From: Microcystis aeruginosa Ma_MB_S_20031200_S102
GTDB lineage: Bacteria; Cyanobacteriota; Cyanobacteriia; Cyanobacteriales; Microcystaceae
Reading direction: 5' to 3'
Length of the DNA stretch: 64,000 bases
Assembly: GCA_007095845.1 (NCBI GenBank)
Contig: SFBI01000082.1
Location: 1-64,000 of the forward strand
The translations under genes were made by a program, and so were the position numbers. Shown piece by piece: positions 51,448 through 60,454 of the stretch (its first letter is position 1; every line of letters starts with the position of its first letter). The notes below the pieces were generated by a model. It made no database searches and was not told the DNA's origin. It saw only the letters and a program-made list of their open reading frames with translations.

Positions 51448-52035
51448 TTAATCTGTTTTGCTATCAGCAGCTTCGTTCGGTTTAGCCTCGGTAGGGGCTG
51501 CCTCTTGATGGTGATGAAGAAAATCCTTGGGGGCGAATTTTCCGGCAAACTTGCCCACCTGACCGCCGATCGCTTTGCCCATATTACCAGTAATCCCACC
51601 TAATAACCCATTATCAACGAAATCCCCCGCCACTTCGCCCAGGGTTTTCCCTGCCTGCTCTAAGCTTTTGTTTTCAAAGGCTGCTTCAATTTCATGTAAC
51701 TCATTTGGTTTCTCTGGCTTTTGCTCTCCTGGATGCAGCATCTGATGAGAAAGATGACTGGCTTCATATCCTGCCAATACATCCCCAACCAGTCCGCCTA
51801 CCTGAGCACCAGCGATCACACCCACTGGGCCTAATACTGCCCCAACAGTACCTCCAATTACTTCTCCGGCTGTGGCACCAGCCATGCCACCTGCCATGCC
51901 TGCGCCCATATCCACCAGTTTGGTAGGATGTTCGCTGATCTGTTGCACATTGTCCTTAATACTGTCAATTGCTTGATCAGCCAACTGATTTACCTGTTTT
52001 ATCCCTTGGTCAACTTGATGCTTGAAATCACCCAT
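51448..52035 (-). CDS. Glycine-zipper protein with His-rich tail
   Basis: A 195-residue protein (start at ATG 52035, giving MGDFKHQVDQGIKQVNQLAD). An N-terminal amphipathic helix (about 1-45) precedes a long Gly/Ala zipper (about 50-95: GAGMAGGMAGATAGEVIGG, then VGVIAGAQVGGLVGDVLAGY), a charged section with His and Pro (SHLSHQMLHPGEQKPEKPNE), a second G-x3-G segment (GNMGKAIGGQVGKFAGKF) and an acidic/His C-terminus (DFLHHHQEAAPTEAKP). G-x3-G repeats support helix packing in membranes or oligomers. An upstream ATG would add 29 residues. It resembles glycine-zipper proteins such as the 17-kDa-antigen class; calcyanin was considered and not supported. Confidence 0.6.
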   Translation of the reverse strand: MGDFKHQVDQGIKQVNQLADQAIDSIKDNVQQISEHPTKLVDMGAGMAGGMAGATAGEVIGGTVGAVLGPVGVIAGAQVGGLVGDVLAGYEASHLSHQMLHPGEQKPEKPNELHEIEAAFENKSLEQAGKTLGEVAGDFVDNGLLGGITGNMGKAIGGQVGKFAGKFAPKDFLHHHQEAAPTEAKPNEAADSKTD

Positions 52036-52251
52036 AATCCCTGGCAAAAAACTAAGTTGCACTGACGATTTTAGCAAAATTTGTGAAAAGGATACAGTAA
52101 AGGAAGCTACTACCTTCGCCAATTTAGGGATAGTTCACCAGGCACTCTCATTTTAGATGTAGCCGCCCCGTCGCATCGCACGCAGCCCTGTCTTTGCATT
52201 CTAAATGAATCATAATGCAATCTTGCATGAAGTATAATACAGGACAAGTAC

Positions 52252-52870
52252 ATGACCGATGTGACTGTTTCCCAACCAGCGATCGCCATTATCGGCGGTG
52301 GTTTTAGCGGTTCTCTGGTGGCAGCCAATCTCTTACGAAACGCCGCTGTACCACTGACCATCAAGTTAATTGAACCCAACCCGCAATTAGGAAGAGGAGT
52401 CGCTTACCAGACAAAATTTCTCTGTCACCTGCTGAACGTACCGGCTGGCAAAATGAGTGCCTTTGTCGATGAACCAGCGCACTTCTTGAACTGGCTGCAT
52501 CAGAACGGGCAGGAACAAGTGACAGCATCCACCTTCGTGCCGCGCCAGATTTATGGAGATTACGTGCAGGCGCTCTTGAAGGAAACAAGGGAGAAAGCTC
52601 CGGCTTATGTACAGTTAGAGCAAATCGTCAAGGGTTACTCCGCCCTAACCCAGTGTCAATTGGTATCGACACTGCCCCCAATGGTGCCCTCATTGATGCT
52701 GGGGGAAAGATCTCCCAACGGCTTTATACCTTGGGAACGCTACGCAATGGTAATCTCTGGGAATCCATTGCCGTTCCCGAAATCCGGGTACAGGCCTTGC
52801 CCTGAGCTACGCCGAAGGGTGCTAATCTCGCCGAGGAGATTCTACAATCCCTGTCGCTCAAGCCAATGAA
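52252..52870 (+). pseudogene. FAD/NAD(P)-binding protein with internal deletion
   Basis: The first about 130 residues are intact: the dinucleotide-binding start AIIGGGFSGSLVAANLLRNA, LIEPNPQLGRGVAYQT, LLNVPAGKMSAF and STFVPRQIYGDYVQALL, as in the about 450-500-residue FAD-NAD(P)-binding (NAD_binding_9) family. The sequence then jumps: LEQIVKGYSALTQ is followed in another frame by GIDTAPNGALIDAGGKISQR, LYTLGTLRNGNLWESIAVPE and a C-terminal end like ANLAEEILQSLSLKPMNRFE, the normal C-terminus. About 250-300 residues are missing. The end is further broken by a CCTGAGCTACGCCGAAGGG-type repeat at about 52800. Non-functional. Confidence 0.8.
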
Positions 52871-52889
52871 TAGGTTTGAGTAAGTTTAG

Positions 52890-53813
52890 TCAAGCGCTGT
52901 CTTTGTTTTGGGAAACGGGAATATAATCGCTAACGTCTCCCGTAACCACACCACCACGCTGCCCGTCAATACTGACCGGAACATCGCCCACGATGGTGAT
53001 TCGTTGCACCCGACGGGGACGATCGCCATAGTCCGCAATCGCATAATGCTGGGTAGAACGATTATCCCAAAAAGCGATATCCCCCACTTGCCAACGCCAA
53101 CGTACCGTGTTTTCCGGACGGGTGACGTAGGATTGCAAAAGTTTTAGGGTATCGAAAGAATCCTCTGAAGAAAGTCCTTTAATCCGACGGGCGAAGGATC
53201 CTAACACCAGCGATCGCTCACCGGATTCGGGATGAACGCGCACCGCCGGATGGATAGCCTCATAAATTGTCGATTGGAAAACCTTGGCGTAATCCCTTTT
53301 GGCTTGGGAAATGTCAACCGTAGAAGCGGCATAATCTGAATGATTGGTATGAACGACCCACAGATGCTCAGCTAAAGCTTTCAAATGGGGTGGCAAATCT
53401 TCATATCCTGTCACCGTATTAGCCCACATCGTATCCCCTCCATATTGCGGAATAATAACCGCACGCAAAATCGAGCCTAAGGGCGGTCGTTCTACAAAAG
53501 TAACGTCCGTATGCCAAAGATCCGTATAGGCATGGTGTCGCCGATAATCTAAATCGAAAATTTCAGGGTAATCCGTTAAGTAACCCGGTACAGTGGGGTG
53601 AGCTTTTGTCAACTCGCCAAAACGACGGGCAAAAGCGATGTGACCCTTTTCGTCTAAGGTTTGTTGTCGAAAAAAAATAACTTTGTATTGAATCAACGCT
53701 TTACGGATCTCCGCGATTAGATCATCGCTCGGATTTTGACTCAGATCGATGCCAACGATCTCGGCTCCAATTCGCCCGGCGATCGGTTGAATATTGGAAT
53801 AGTTGAAACCCAT
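52890..53813 (-). CDS. tauD: TauD/TfdA-family dioxygenase (taurine or alkylsulfonate)
   Basis: A 307-residue Fe(II)/2-oxoglutarate dioxygenase. The iron triad is visible as His-x-Asp in LWHTDVTFVERPP and a distal His in STQHYAIADYGDRPRRVQRI, which also includes the Arg for 2-oxoglutarate. The start GFNYSNIQPIAGRIGAEIVG is typical for TauD/AtsK. Such enzymes release sulfite and an aldehyde from taurine or alkyl sulfates/sulfonates. It is downstream of the OprB-type porin on the minus strand and across a divergent promoter region from a tauCAB-like ABC transporter, so its role in sulfonate-sulfur use is well supported by context. Substrate range (taurine, alkylsulfate) not readable. Confidence 0.88.
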   Translation of the reverse strand: MGFNYSNIQPIAGRIGAEIVGIDLSQNPSDDLIAEIRKALIQYKVIFFRQQTLDEKGHIAFARRFGELTKAHPTVPGYLTDYPEIFDLDYRRHHAYTDLWHTDVTFVERPPLGSILRAVIIPQYGGDTMWANTVTGYEDLPPHLKALAEHLWVVHTNHSDYAASTVDISQAKRDYAKVFQSTIYEAIHPAVRVHPESGERSLVLGSFARRIKGLSSEDSFDTLKLLQSYVTRPENTVRWRWQVGDIAFWDNRSTQHYAIADYGDRPRRVQRITIVGDVPVSIDGQRGGVVTGDVSDYIPVSQNKDSA

Positions 53814-53905
53814 AGATTTATCCTCCAGTTCCTAGTTCTCACCGCCTCAGATCGGTGACTTAAATACGAAAAATGCAAGAGCAAATGTGGCGATAACGGG
53901 ATTTT

Positions 53906-55450
53906 TTAGAAAGTAAACGTGGTTCTGACTGTCCCGATGATCCCGTCGGGATTTCCCGCATCCTGGTTAGGCGCGGTGATCCAGATTACCCCCGGCGTGA
54001 TCGAGATATTCTTCGTCAATTGGTACTTATAAAACGCCTCCAGATGGAGCGAGAGATCGTTCGGGCTAGTATCTCCCCGATACGGCTCTGCGCCCACCAC
54101 GAGACCGCCTAAATTCCCCTCTTTCCCCAGATCGGGAAAGCCGAGTCCTAGCGCGTAGTACCAGATATCGGCACTACCGGAACCGCTAGTTCTTCGGGCG
54201 TTGGTGTAACCGAAGAAACCGTTAAGAATGACGTAGGGGTTAAACTGGAAGAAACCCGAAACCCCGTAGGAGTTCGAGGAAACCGGCCCGTTAAAGGGGG
54301 CGTTCGCGGGAGCCGTACCGATTTTCGCCCCTCCCGTGCCGAAGTCGAAGAGAGGTCCGTCCGGTTGATAAGCGTGGACGTAGGTGAGCGCAATACCCGC
54401 GTTCGTGCCGGGCAACCAAGCTAGTTGGAACAGGGTATTATATTCGCCGTTAAATAAACCGTTTCCCGGATTGGGGTTTCCCGATGTATCGTCTCCCGCC
54501 AGATAGCCGGCGCTAATGGTAAACTGTTTGCCGATGTTGTAATTCAGACCGACTCCCGAACCCCCGCCGAGGGTATAGACGGGATTGAATTGGGCGAAGA
54601 TACTGAGGGCTTTCCGGCCGTTCGTCCCTCCCCCAATCACGGGGTTGAGGGTCGGGGCGAAATCCCACCAGCGACCGCTATAGGCTGGGATATAGACGTA
54701 CAGATTGCCCACGGGAAACTCGTAGGCGAGCCAGTCGAGGACGATATCGTTGCCGTTCCCCGCCGGGAGGTTAAAGGTTTGGTTGCCCTGGGCGTTATTG
54801 GGGAATCCGGGGAGTCGCAATCGGGTCGTACTACTGGCCGCCAATCGGACGGTTAAGAGGTCTTTTCCAGTAAAGCTAGACTCCAAGGATAGACGAACCC
54901 GATCTTGAAACACAAGGTTACTTCCCTGTATCGAACCTTGGAACGCGTCGGTCAGGGCAAAGATTACTTCTCCCTTCAGTTTTGTCGTCGTCGAGAATTG
55001 ATGATTTTCTAGAAAAGCGGTGCGCTGTTCGAGATTGTCGAGCCTGGCACCCAAGGCCGCCAACTCGGCGGCGAATTCCTCCGCCAATCGGTTAAGCCGA
55101 ACGATATCCTCGCGGGCGATCGCTACATTTTCCTGAAGTAACCGCTCGATCGTGTTCAGACAGGCGTTTAAACCCGCGGCGAACTCCCATCGCGTTAAGG
55201 CTCGATCGCCCCGAAAGGTTCTGTCGGGATAGCCGACGATACAGCCGTACCGTTCTACTAATTGTTGCAGTGCTTGATAGGCCCACGCGCTCGGCGATAC
55301 GTCCCGCAATTGGGAAACCGAAGTGATCTGGGCCATCGGCGGCTGGTTTTCTAAAAATTTTTCCTCGGCCCGCGACGAATTTGCGCTCGCCAGGGCTATC
55401 CCGACCAAAACCGAACCCGAAAATAATCGAACTAGAAATCCCTTGAACAT
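53906..55450 (-). CDS. SLH-OprB-type outer-membrane porin
   Basis: A 514-residue cyanobacterial porin. A signal peptide (MFKGFLVRLFSGSVLVGIAL, cleavage near SRA) is followed by an SLH domain (about 45-110: DVSPSAWAYQALQQLVERYG, then GYPDRTFRGDRALTRWEFAA), a coiled segment (RLDNLEQRTAFLE) and an OprB-type beta-barrel ending in the aromatic residue Phe (TVRTTFTF). The start is ATG 55450, with AAGGAG 9 nt upstream; a longer GTG start is less likely. These porins let small solutes and ions through; the tauD/tauCAB context suggests sulfonate entry, which is inference. It is probably in one transcript with tauD. Confidence 0.85.
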   Translation of the reverse strand: MFKGFLVRLFSGSVLVGIALASANSSRAEEKFLENQPPMAQITSVSQLRDVSPSAWAYQALQQLVERYGCIVGYPDRTFRGDRALTRWEFAAGLNACLNTIERLLQENVAIAREDIVRLNRLAEEFAAELAALGARLDNLEQRTAFLENHQFSTTTKLKGEVIFALTDAFQGSIQGSNLVFQDRVRLSLESSFTGKDLLTVRLAASSTTRLRLPGFPNNAQGNQTFNLPAGNGNDIVLDWLAYEFPVGNLYVYIPAYSGRWWDFAPTLNPVIGGGTNGRKALSIFAQFNPVYTLGGGSGVGLNYNIGKQFTISAGYLAGDDTSGNPNPGNGLFNGEYNTLFQLAWLPGTNAGIALTYVHAYQPDGPLFDFGTGGAKIGTAPANAPFNGPVSSNSYGVSGFFQFNPYVILNGFFGYTNARRTSGSGSADIWYYALGLGFPDLGKEGNLGGLVVGAEPYRGDTSPNDLSLHLEAFYKYQLTKNISITPGVIWITAPNQDAGNPDGIIGTVRTTFTF

Positions 55451-55801
55451 ACTTATAGACTCCTTCACCGTGAATTAAATACAGTAAGTTGATAGGCGTA
55501 CTGTATTTATTGATTAATCGAGGAGTATGACACAAATTTCCGAGCGGTGCAAGTTTTGTCAGGATATCCAGACTCTTCGCTAGGTCGTTACATTAGTTAT
55601 TATCCATTACGACCCGTTTACCTTTTTTTAGCGTTGCTGAATTAAGGTATAAATGACAACCTTGCAACCAGCCAAAAGCTAGTCTAGATCTAGGTTTTAA
55701 AATCCTAAAAAAGAAAATTTATATCTCAAACCAGCAACACCATAAATCTTTGTCAAGTACAATTTATACAAAATTATATGAGTTTATTTTGATCAACAAA
55801 C

Positions 55802-55831
55802 TTGACTTTTTTGGTCGGCTTGCCCTAGGAT
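55802..55831 (+). promoter_or_regulatory. Putative sigma-70-type promoter of tauCAB
   Basis: TTGACT at 55802-55807 and TAGGAT at 55826-55831 (18-bp spacing) lie about 130 bp before tauC. Upstream, GGTCGT at about 55584 and ACGACC at about 55609 form an inverted repeat that might be an operator. The remainder of the 55451-55960 gap contains no gene. Confidence 0.4.
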
Positions 55832-55960
55832 AATGAAATCTCGATGGACTAGCTAACTTTACGAATTCGTGATTAGGCGACACGAGAGAAATTAGCCGTA
55901 GTTCGATCATTTCTTTCCGAGAAACGATCGCTCTTTTACTATCAGCCGCGAGGGAGTTGT

Positions 55961-56794
55961 ATGGTTTTGAAACCGGAAAGGACACCCACCCGAAATCCTT
56001 CTCGAAAATCCCCGATCTATCGTTTTCTGACTCCGGAGCGAGCGATCTCTGTGGGATCGGTTCTGCTGATCTTCGCCCTCTGGTATCTCAGTACATCTTT
56101 AGGCTGGGCCAATCCCCTGTTTCTCCCAACGCCTGCAGCGGTTTGGTCGGCGTTTGTCGATATTCTGCAAAGTGGCTACAAGGGCCACTCGCTTCTCTAT
56201 CACCTTTTTCAGAGTATGTACCGACTGATGGCGGCGCTAGTACTGGCCACTGTTACCGCCATCCCCCTGGGTATGTTATGCGGTTTCTCCAAACTGGTCC
56301 GAGCAGCCCTTGACCCAATTATCGAGTTCTACCGACCGCTACCCCCCCTCGCGTACTACACCCTGTTAGTCATCTGGTTAGGCATCGAGAATCCGTCGAA
56401 AGTCGCCCTTTTATTCCTGGCCGCCTTCGCCCCACTTTTTCTAGCGGTGGTTTCCGGGGTGGAACGGATCTCGATCGACCGGATCAACGGCGCACGATCC
56501 CTCGGTGCTTCCGGCTGGCAGTTATTTGTCTATGTCATTTTCCCCTCCTGCCTGCCGGAAATTTTCACCGGATTGCGAACGGCGATCGGGGTTTCCTATT
56601 CCACCCTAGTGGCGGCCGAAATGGTCGCCGCTACTTCGGGTATCGGTTGGATGGTACTTGATGCCAGTAAATTTCTCCGCAGCGATGTCATTTTCGTCGG
56701 CATTACCATCATGGGGTTGGTCGCCATAGCGATCGACGCAGTGATCCGTTGGATAGAGAAAACCCAATTGCCCTGGATCGGTCGCGACGCCTGA
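55961..56794 (+). CDS. tauC: Taurine/alkanesulfonate ABC transporter permease
   Basis: A 277-residue BPD-type permease with about six spans and a TauC/SsuC EAA loop, ISIDRINGARSLGASGWQLF, followed by VIFPSCLPEIFTGLRTAIGV. The RPLPPLAYYTLLVIWLGIEN segment is typical of TauC. It is the first gene of a three-gene operon with tauA-like (31 bp downstream) and tauB-like genes, an unusual C-A-B order compared with E. coli tauABCD. Codons are G+C-rich like the neighbours. Nitrate/bicarbonate permeases are related, but the adjacent solute-binding protein and TauD favour sulfonates. Confidence 0.85.
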   Translation: MVLKPERTPTRNPSRKSPIYRFLTPERAISVGSVLLIFALWYLSTSLGWANPLFLPTPAAVWSAFVDILQSGYKGHSLLYHLFQSMYRLMAALVLATVTAIPLGMLCGFSKLVRAALDPIIEFYRPLPPLAYYTLLVIWLGIENPSKVALLFLAAFAPLFLAVVSGVERISIDRINGARSLGASGWQLFVYVIFPSCLPEIFTGLRTAIGVSYSTLVAAEMVAATSGIGWMVLDASKFLRSDVIFVGITIMGLVAIAIDAVIRWIEKTQLPWIGRDA

Positions 56795-56825
56795 GTTTTT
56801 TTTAGTGATTGTAAAGAGATATCTT

Positions 56826-57866
56826 ATGCCTTTGAAACGTCGAGAAATATTGTTAGGTTTATTGGGCGCGAGCTTACCTTTGGTCGTCTCTAGCTGTGTC
56901 AGCGAGAAGACCGGGAGTTCTTCTAACCCGTCCCCCCCCACAACCGGAACACTTCCGGAAAAAATCCGCATCGGCTATCAGGTGATCCCCAATCCCGAAC
57001 TACTTGCGAAAGCCTTGGGACTGGCGGACAAAGCCTTTCCTGATGCCAAGGTAGAATACATCAGCTTCGATTCGGGACGGGACGTGAACACCGCGATCGC
57101 CGCGAAAGGAATCGATTTCGGGGCGTTGGGTACGGTTCCCGCCAGCGTGGGTATCGCCAGTGGATTACCCTATCAGGTGTATTTTATCCTCGACGTGATC
57201 GGCGCAGCGGAGGCATTAATAGTCAAGAAAGGTATCAAGTCGATCGCCGATCTCAAGGGCAAAAAAGTGGCCACTCCCTTCGGTTCCACCGCTCACTTCT
57301 CCTTGGAATCCCTACTGGCCCTGGAAAATATTCCTGAGAAGGACGTGAATATATTGGATCTACAACCTCCGGATATCGTCGCCGCTTGGCAGCGGGGCGA
57401 TATCGACGCGAGTTACGTCTGGCAACCGAATCTCGGTAAACTCCAGAAAGACGGGGGAACGGTGCTGATCTCCTCGGCCGATCTCGCCCAAAAAGGCATT
57501 ATCACGGCGGATCTCGGGGTGGTGCGAACGGAATTCGCCGGACAGTACCCCGACGTGGTGAAGCGATATATCGCCGTGTTGGATGAGGCGGTTAAGACAT
57601 ACCGGAGCGATCCGGAAAACGCGATCAAAGCTTTAGCCAAGGAACTGAATATCACGCCGGAGGAAACGGCCGCCGCGGTCAAAGAGTTGATCTGGTTGGA
57701 TTCGAGCGAACAGAGATCGCCGAAATATCTGGGGACACCAGACAATCCAGGTGACTTCGCCAGAATCCTTAAGGAATCGGCAGATTTCGCGGTCAGCCAG
57801 AAAAAAATCACCAGTGCGCCCGATCTGGCCACCTTTCAAAAAAGCCTCCTTACCAAAGCCCTCTAG
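56826..57866 (+). CDS. tauA: Taurine/alkanesulfonate-binding lipoprotein
   Basis: A 346-residue periplasmic solute-binding protein. The signal KRREILLGLLGASLPLVVSSC ends in the lipobox VSSC, and a leading KRRE might indicate Tat export. The mature part follows TauA: IRIGYQVIPNPELLAKALG, IDFGALGTVPASVGIASG, VATPFGSTAHFSLESLLALE and LQPPDIVAAWQRGDIDASYV, a string almost the same as in E. coli TauA. I start at ATG 56826. It delivers the sulfonate to TauC/TauB. Its G+C-rich sequence stands out from the A+T-rich DNA around. Fused Pro/Ser-rich linker after the lipobox (SSSNPSPPTTGT). Confidence 0.88.
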   Translation: MPLKRREILLGLLGASLPLVVSSCVSEKTGSSSNPSPPTTGTLPEKIRIGYQVIPNPELLAKALGLADKAFPDAKVEYISFDSGRDVNTAIAAKGIDFGALGTVPASVGIASGLPYQVYFILDVIGAAEALIVKKGIKSIADLKGKKVATPFGSTAHFSLESLLALENIPEKDVNILDLQPPDIVAAWQRGDIDASYVWQPNLGKLQKDGGTVLISSADLAQKGIITADLGVVRTEFAGQYPDVVKRYIAVLDEAVKTYRSDPENAIKALAKELNITPEETAAAVKELIWLDSSEQRSPKYLGTPDNPGDFARILKESADFAVSQKKITSAPDLATFQKSLLTKAL

Positions 57867-57879
57867 TTTCTGAAAGTCC

Positions 57880-58704
57880 ATGAGTTACTCTTTTGCTGCG
57901 AAAACTATCTCCGATACCCCGAGGCGAGAAGTTATGATTTGCGAACTAGCCAACGTCGGTGTTACCTTCGGCTCAGGTAGCGAAGGAAATGAAGTCTTGC
58001 GGGACATTAATCTAAGCTTGTTCGCAGGAGATTTCGTCTGCGTGTTAGGCTCTTCTGGGTGCGGTAAGACGACGTTATTACGGGTCTTGGCTGGCTACCA
58101 ACGGCCGACGACGGGAATAGTCACCGTCGCGGGAAAACGACATACCGAACCTGATCCCGATGTGGGGGTCGTGTTTCAACGTCCTAACCTGTTCCCTTGG
58201 TTAACGATCGCCAAAAATGTCGAGTTTGGTCCAAAAATGAAAGGAGTGAGCGATCGGGAACGAAAACAAAGGGTAGCCGCCACTTTGGAGATGGTGGGAC
58301 TCTCGGAAGCGGCGAATTTCTTCCCCTATCAGCTTTCCGGGGGGATGCAACAACGATCAGCGATCGCCCGTACCCTAGCCGCCGAACCAGCGATTATTCT
58401 CATGGACGAACCTTTTGGTGCACTCGACGCACTCACCCGCGAATCGATCCAAACCCATCTCAGAGGCATTTGGCAGAGAACAGGGAAAACGATCTTTTTC
58501 ATCACCCATGATGTGGAAGAGACTCTCTTACTCGCCACCCGCATCGTTGTCCTCCACGCTCGTCCCGGTCGCGTGGTTAAGGATATAGTCAATCCTTTCG
58601 CCCACCGTAACCACGAGGAAACTCCGGCTTCTTTGCGGCTATCCCGAGAATTCCTAGAGATGCGACAGAATTTGGTGGATAGTATTCGCAGCGACGAGAT
58701 ATAG
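57880..58704 (+). CDS. tauB: Taurine/alkanesulfonate ABC transporter ATPase
   Basis: A 274-residue ABC ATPase. Walker A is GSSGCGKTT, the signature YQLSGGMQQRSAIARTLA, Walker B IILMDEPFGALDALTRESIQ, and the switch His FFITHDVEETLLLATRI. This is the NitT/TauT/SsuB class. It follows tauA by 13 bp and completes the transporter. Family proteins usually begin near MICELANVGVTF (internal ATG 57934); the longer start at 57880 is plausible but adds an unmatched leader. No terminator stem is obvious; a MITE follows at 58768. Confidence 0.87.
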   Translation: MSYSFAAKTISDTPRREVMICELANVGVTFGSGSEGNEVLRDINLSLFAGDFVCVLGSSGCGKTTLLRVLAGYQRPTTGIVTVAGKRHTEPDPDVGVVFQRPNLFPWLTIAKNVEFGPKMKGVSDRERKQRVAATLEMVGLSEAANFFPYQLSGGMQQRSAIARTLAAEPAIILMDEPFGALDALTRESIQTHLRGIWQRTGKTIFFITHDVEETLLLATRIVVLHARPGRVVKDIVNPFAHRNHEETPASLRLSREFLEMRQNLVDSIRSDEI

Positions 58705-58767
58705 TCACTTGATCCCTTTAGGGATTTCAATTTCTCGCTCTATTGTTTAATCATTACAGTTTATAAG

Positions 58768-58867
58768 TAAGTAGTTATAATTAAATTGAAGATAGATTTT
58801 GCGTCTGATCCCCCCTGCCTCCCTTGATAAGGGGGGTGTCTGAGAACTTTTAACACCTACCTACTTA
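58768..58867. mobile_element. MITE with TAAGTAG ends (100 bp), short copy
   Basis: TAAGTAGTTATAATTAAATT at the left and TTTTAACACCTACCTACTTA at the right, with one CCCTTGATAAGGGG palindrome. It is about 70 percent of the length of the copy at 19503-19644, lacking its internal duplication. It stands directly upstream of the kinase/HMA-like operon. Confidence 0.8.
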
Positions 58868-58903
58868 ATCACTTTTGAACAAATCACTCATTAGCCGCTA
58901 ATC

Positions 58904-60424
58904 ATGTTTGCCAGTATTATCCCGCAACCCAGCAGTAGGCTAAAGCGAGCGCGAGCCTTCCGCCGTGCCTCCCTGATTTTTAATCCCGTCTCAGGACAGG
59001 GCAATGCCGAAGCACAACTAGCAACGATTAAAGACTTATTGGAACCCCATATTGCTCTCGCTATCTACCCCACTTCCGTAGAAGTAGGAGCCGAGCAGCT
59101 GACCCGTGAAGCGGTGGCACAAGGTACTGAATTAATTATTGCTTCTGGAGGCGATGGAACGGTTTCAGAGGTAGCGAGTGTTCTCATCGGCACAGGCATT
59201 CCTTTAGCAGTGATTCCTCGCGGTACAGCTAATGCTTTTGCCAACGGACTGGGATTGCCCACCACCATCGAAGAAGCCTGTATTGCTATTTTACAGGGAG
59301 CGACCCTCACGATTGATACAGCCCGCTGTAACGACAAAGCCATGCTGCTGCTGGCGGGTATTGGTTTCGAGGCGGAAACAGTACAGGAAGCCGATCGAAA
59401 ATTAAAAAACGAATTCGGCATTCTGGCTTATATTTTAGCGGGACTTGACCGCTTACAAAATCTCGTACCTTTTACGGCGGAAATTACCACAGAAAATGAG
59501 AAATTTACTGTCTCTGCCGCCGCTGTCACGGTGGCTAATATTGCCCCGCCTACGTCAATTTTGGCTCAGGGAGTCGGTCAAACCAAGCCAGACGATGGTT
59601 TATTAGACGTGACGATTCTCACCCCTAGCGATGCCCTAGAAGCCCTAGCCAACGCGATTGAGTTATTTGAAAGTGGACTGATTCACCAACCAACAGAAAG
59701 CCACCACATCGGCTATCTGCGAGCCAAACAAGTGCAGGTGACAACCAATCCCCCCCAAGCCATTACTATTGATGGGGAAATGGCGGGGGAAACTCCCACT
59801 ACTGTTGAGATTGTTCCTGCCAGCCTAACAGTAGTCACTTTCTATGAACAAGTTGTTCAAAAAAGGTTACGCGGCTTGCTTGATTTAACAGTTGCAGAAG
59901 AAACACAAGTGGAAGTCCTCGTCGTTAAATACTATGTTCCTCCTCTCAATTGGGAAAGGACTTTAACTAAAGTCATCGCTGAAATAGCAGAGACATCTAT
60001 TGCTTGGTGGGAAACCTTCAGAAGAGCAAGCATCGAAGTGGGTGAACTCCTGATTAAAAGCCTCCATCAAGCCTTAGCAGCAGTAGCAAAAAGCATTGAT
60101 CAACTAGGAGAATCCTTGCCGCTATCTAATCGAGCAGAAGTGGAGCAGTTAGAAGAATCTATCCCGATGGGGGAAACTTTTCCCCTATCGACTGCCCCGG
60201 AAATTGTCCATCAAATTGCCGGACGAATTCGCTGGCGGATTCCTCGACTGCGGAAAGATGCTGGCTATGCCGCTCAACTCCAGCGAATACTAGAGTCTGT
60301 CGAGGGAGTGACGGAAGTTAAGATTAATTCCATTGCAGCTTCCCTCGCAGTTAGTTATACAGAAGATAGCTTGTCAGTTAAAGAGTTTGAACAGAAAATT
60401 AAACTAGCAATGGCACAAGTTTAA
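58904..60424 (+). CDS. Diacylglycerol-kinase-like enzyme fused to an HMA-like domain
   Basis: A 506-residue fusion. Residues about 20-320 are a YegS/DgkB-type lipid kinase: NPVSGQGNAEAQLATIKDLL, the nucleotide loop SGGDGTVSEVASVLIGTGIP, LAVIPRGTANAFANGLGLP and the late TIDGEMAGETPTTVEIVP. A helical linker (about 325-425, WWETFRRASIEVGELLIKSL) leads to a C-terminal HMA-like domain (about 432-506) with VHQIAGRIRWRIPRLRKDAG and no CxxC. The kinase motifs are intact. A lipid kinase tied to this domain points to a membrane-lipid role for the domain. The next gene (30 bp on) also has the domain. Confidence 0.82.
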   Translation: MFASIIPQPSSRLKRARAFRRASLIFNPVSGQGNAEAQLATIKDLLEPHIALAIYPTSVEVGAEQLTREAVAQGTELIIASGGDGTVSEVASVLIGTGIPLAVIPRGTANAFANGLGLPTTIEEACIAILQGATLTIDTARCNDKAMLLLAGIGFEAETVQEADRKLKNEFGILAYILAGLDRLQNLVPFTAEITTENEKFTVSAAAVTVANIAPPTSILAQGVGQTKPDDGLLDVTILTPSDALEALANAIELFESGLIHQPTESHHIGYLRAKQVQVTTNPPQAITIDGEMAGETPTTVEIVPASLTVVTFYEQVVQKRLRGLLDLTVAEETQVEVLVVKYYVPPLNWERTLTKVIAEIAETSIAWWETFRRASIEVGELLIKSLHQALAAVAKSIDQLGESLPLSNRAEVEQLEESIPMGETFPLSTAPEIVHQIAGRIRWRIPRLRKDAGYAAQLQRILESVEGVTEVKINSIAASLAVSYTEDSLSVKEFEQKIKLAMAQV

Positions 60425-60454
60425 AAAGTCAATAGTAAGGGGAAGTTGAGTCAG

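Noticed and set aside
51448..52035. Calcyanin (ccyA)
   Set aside because: Calcyanin has three long GlyZip repeats after a variable domain; this protein has one long zipper and a shorter one plus a His/acidic tail.
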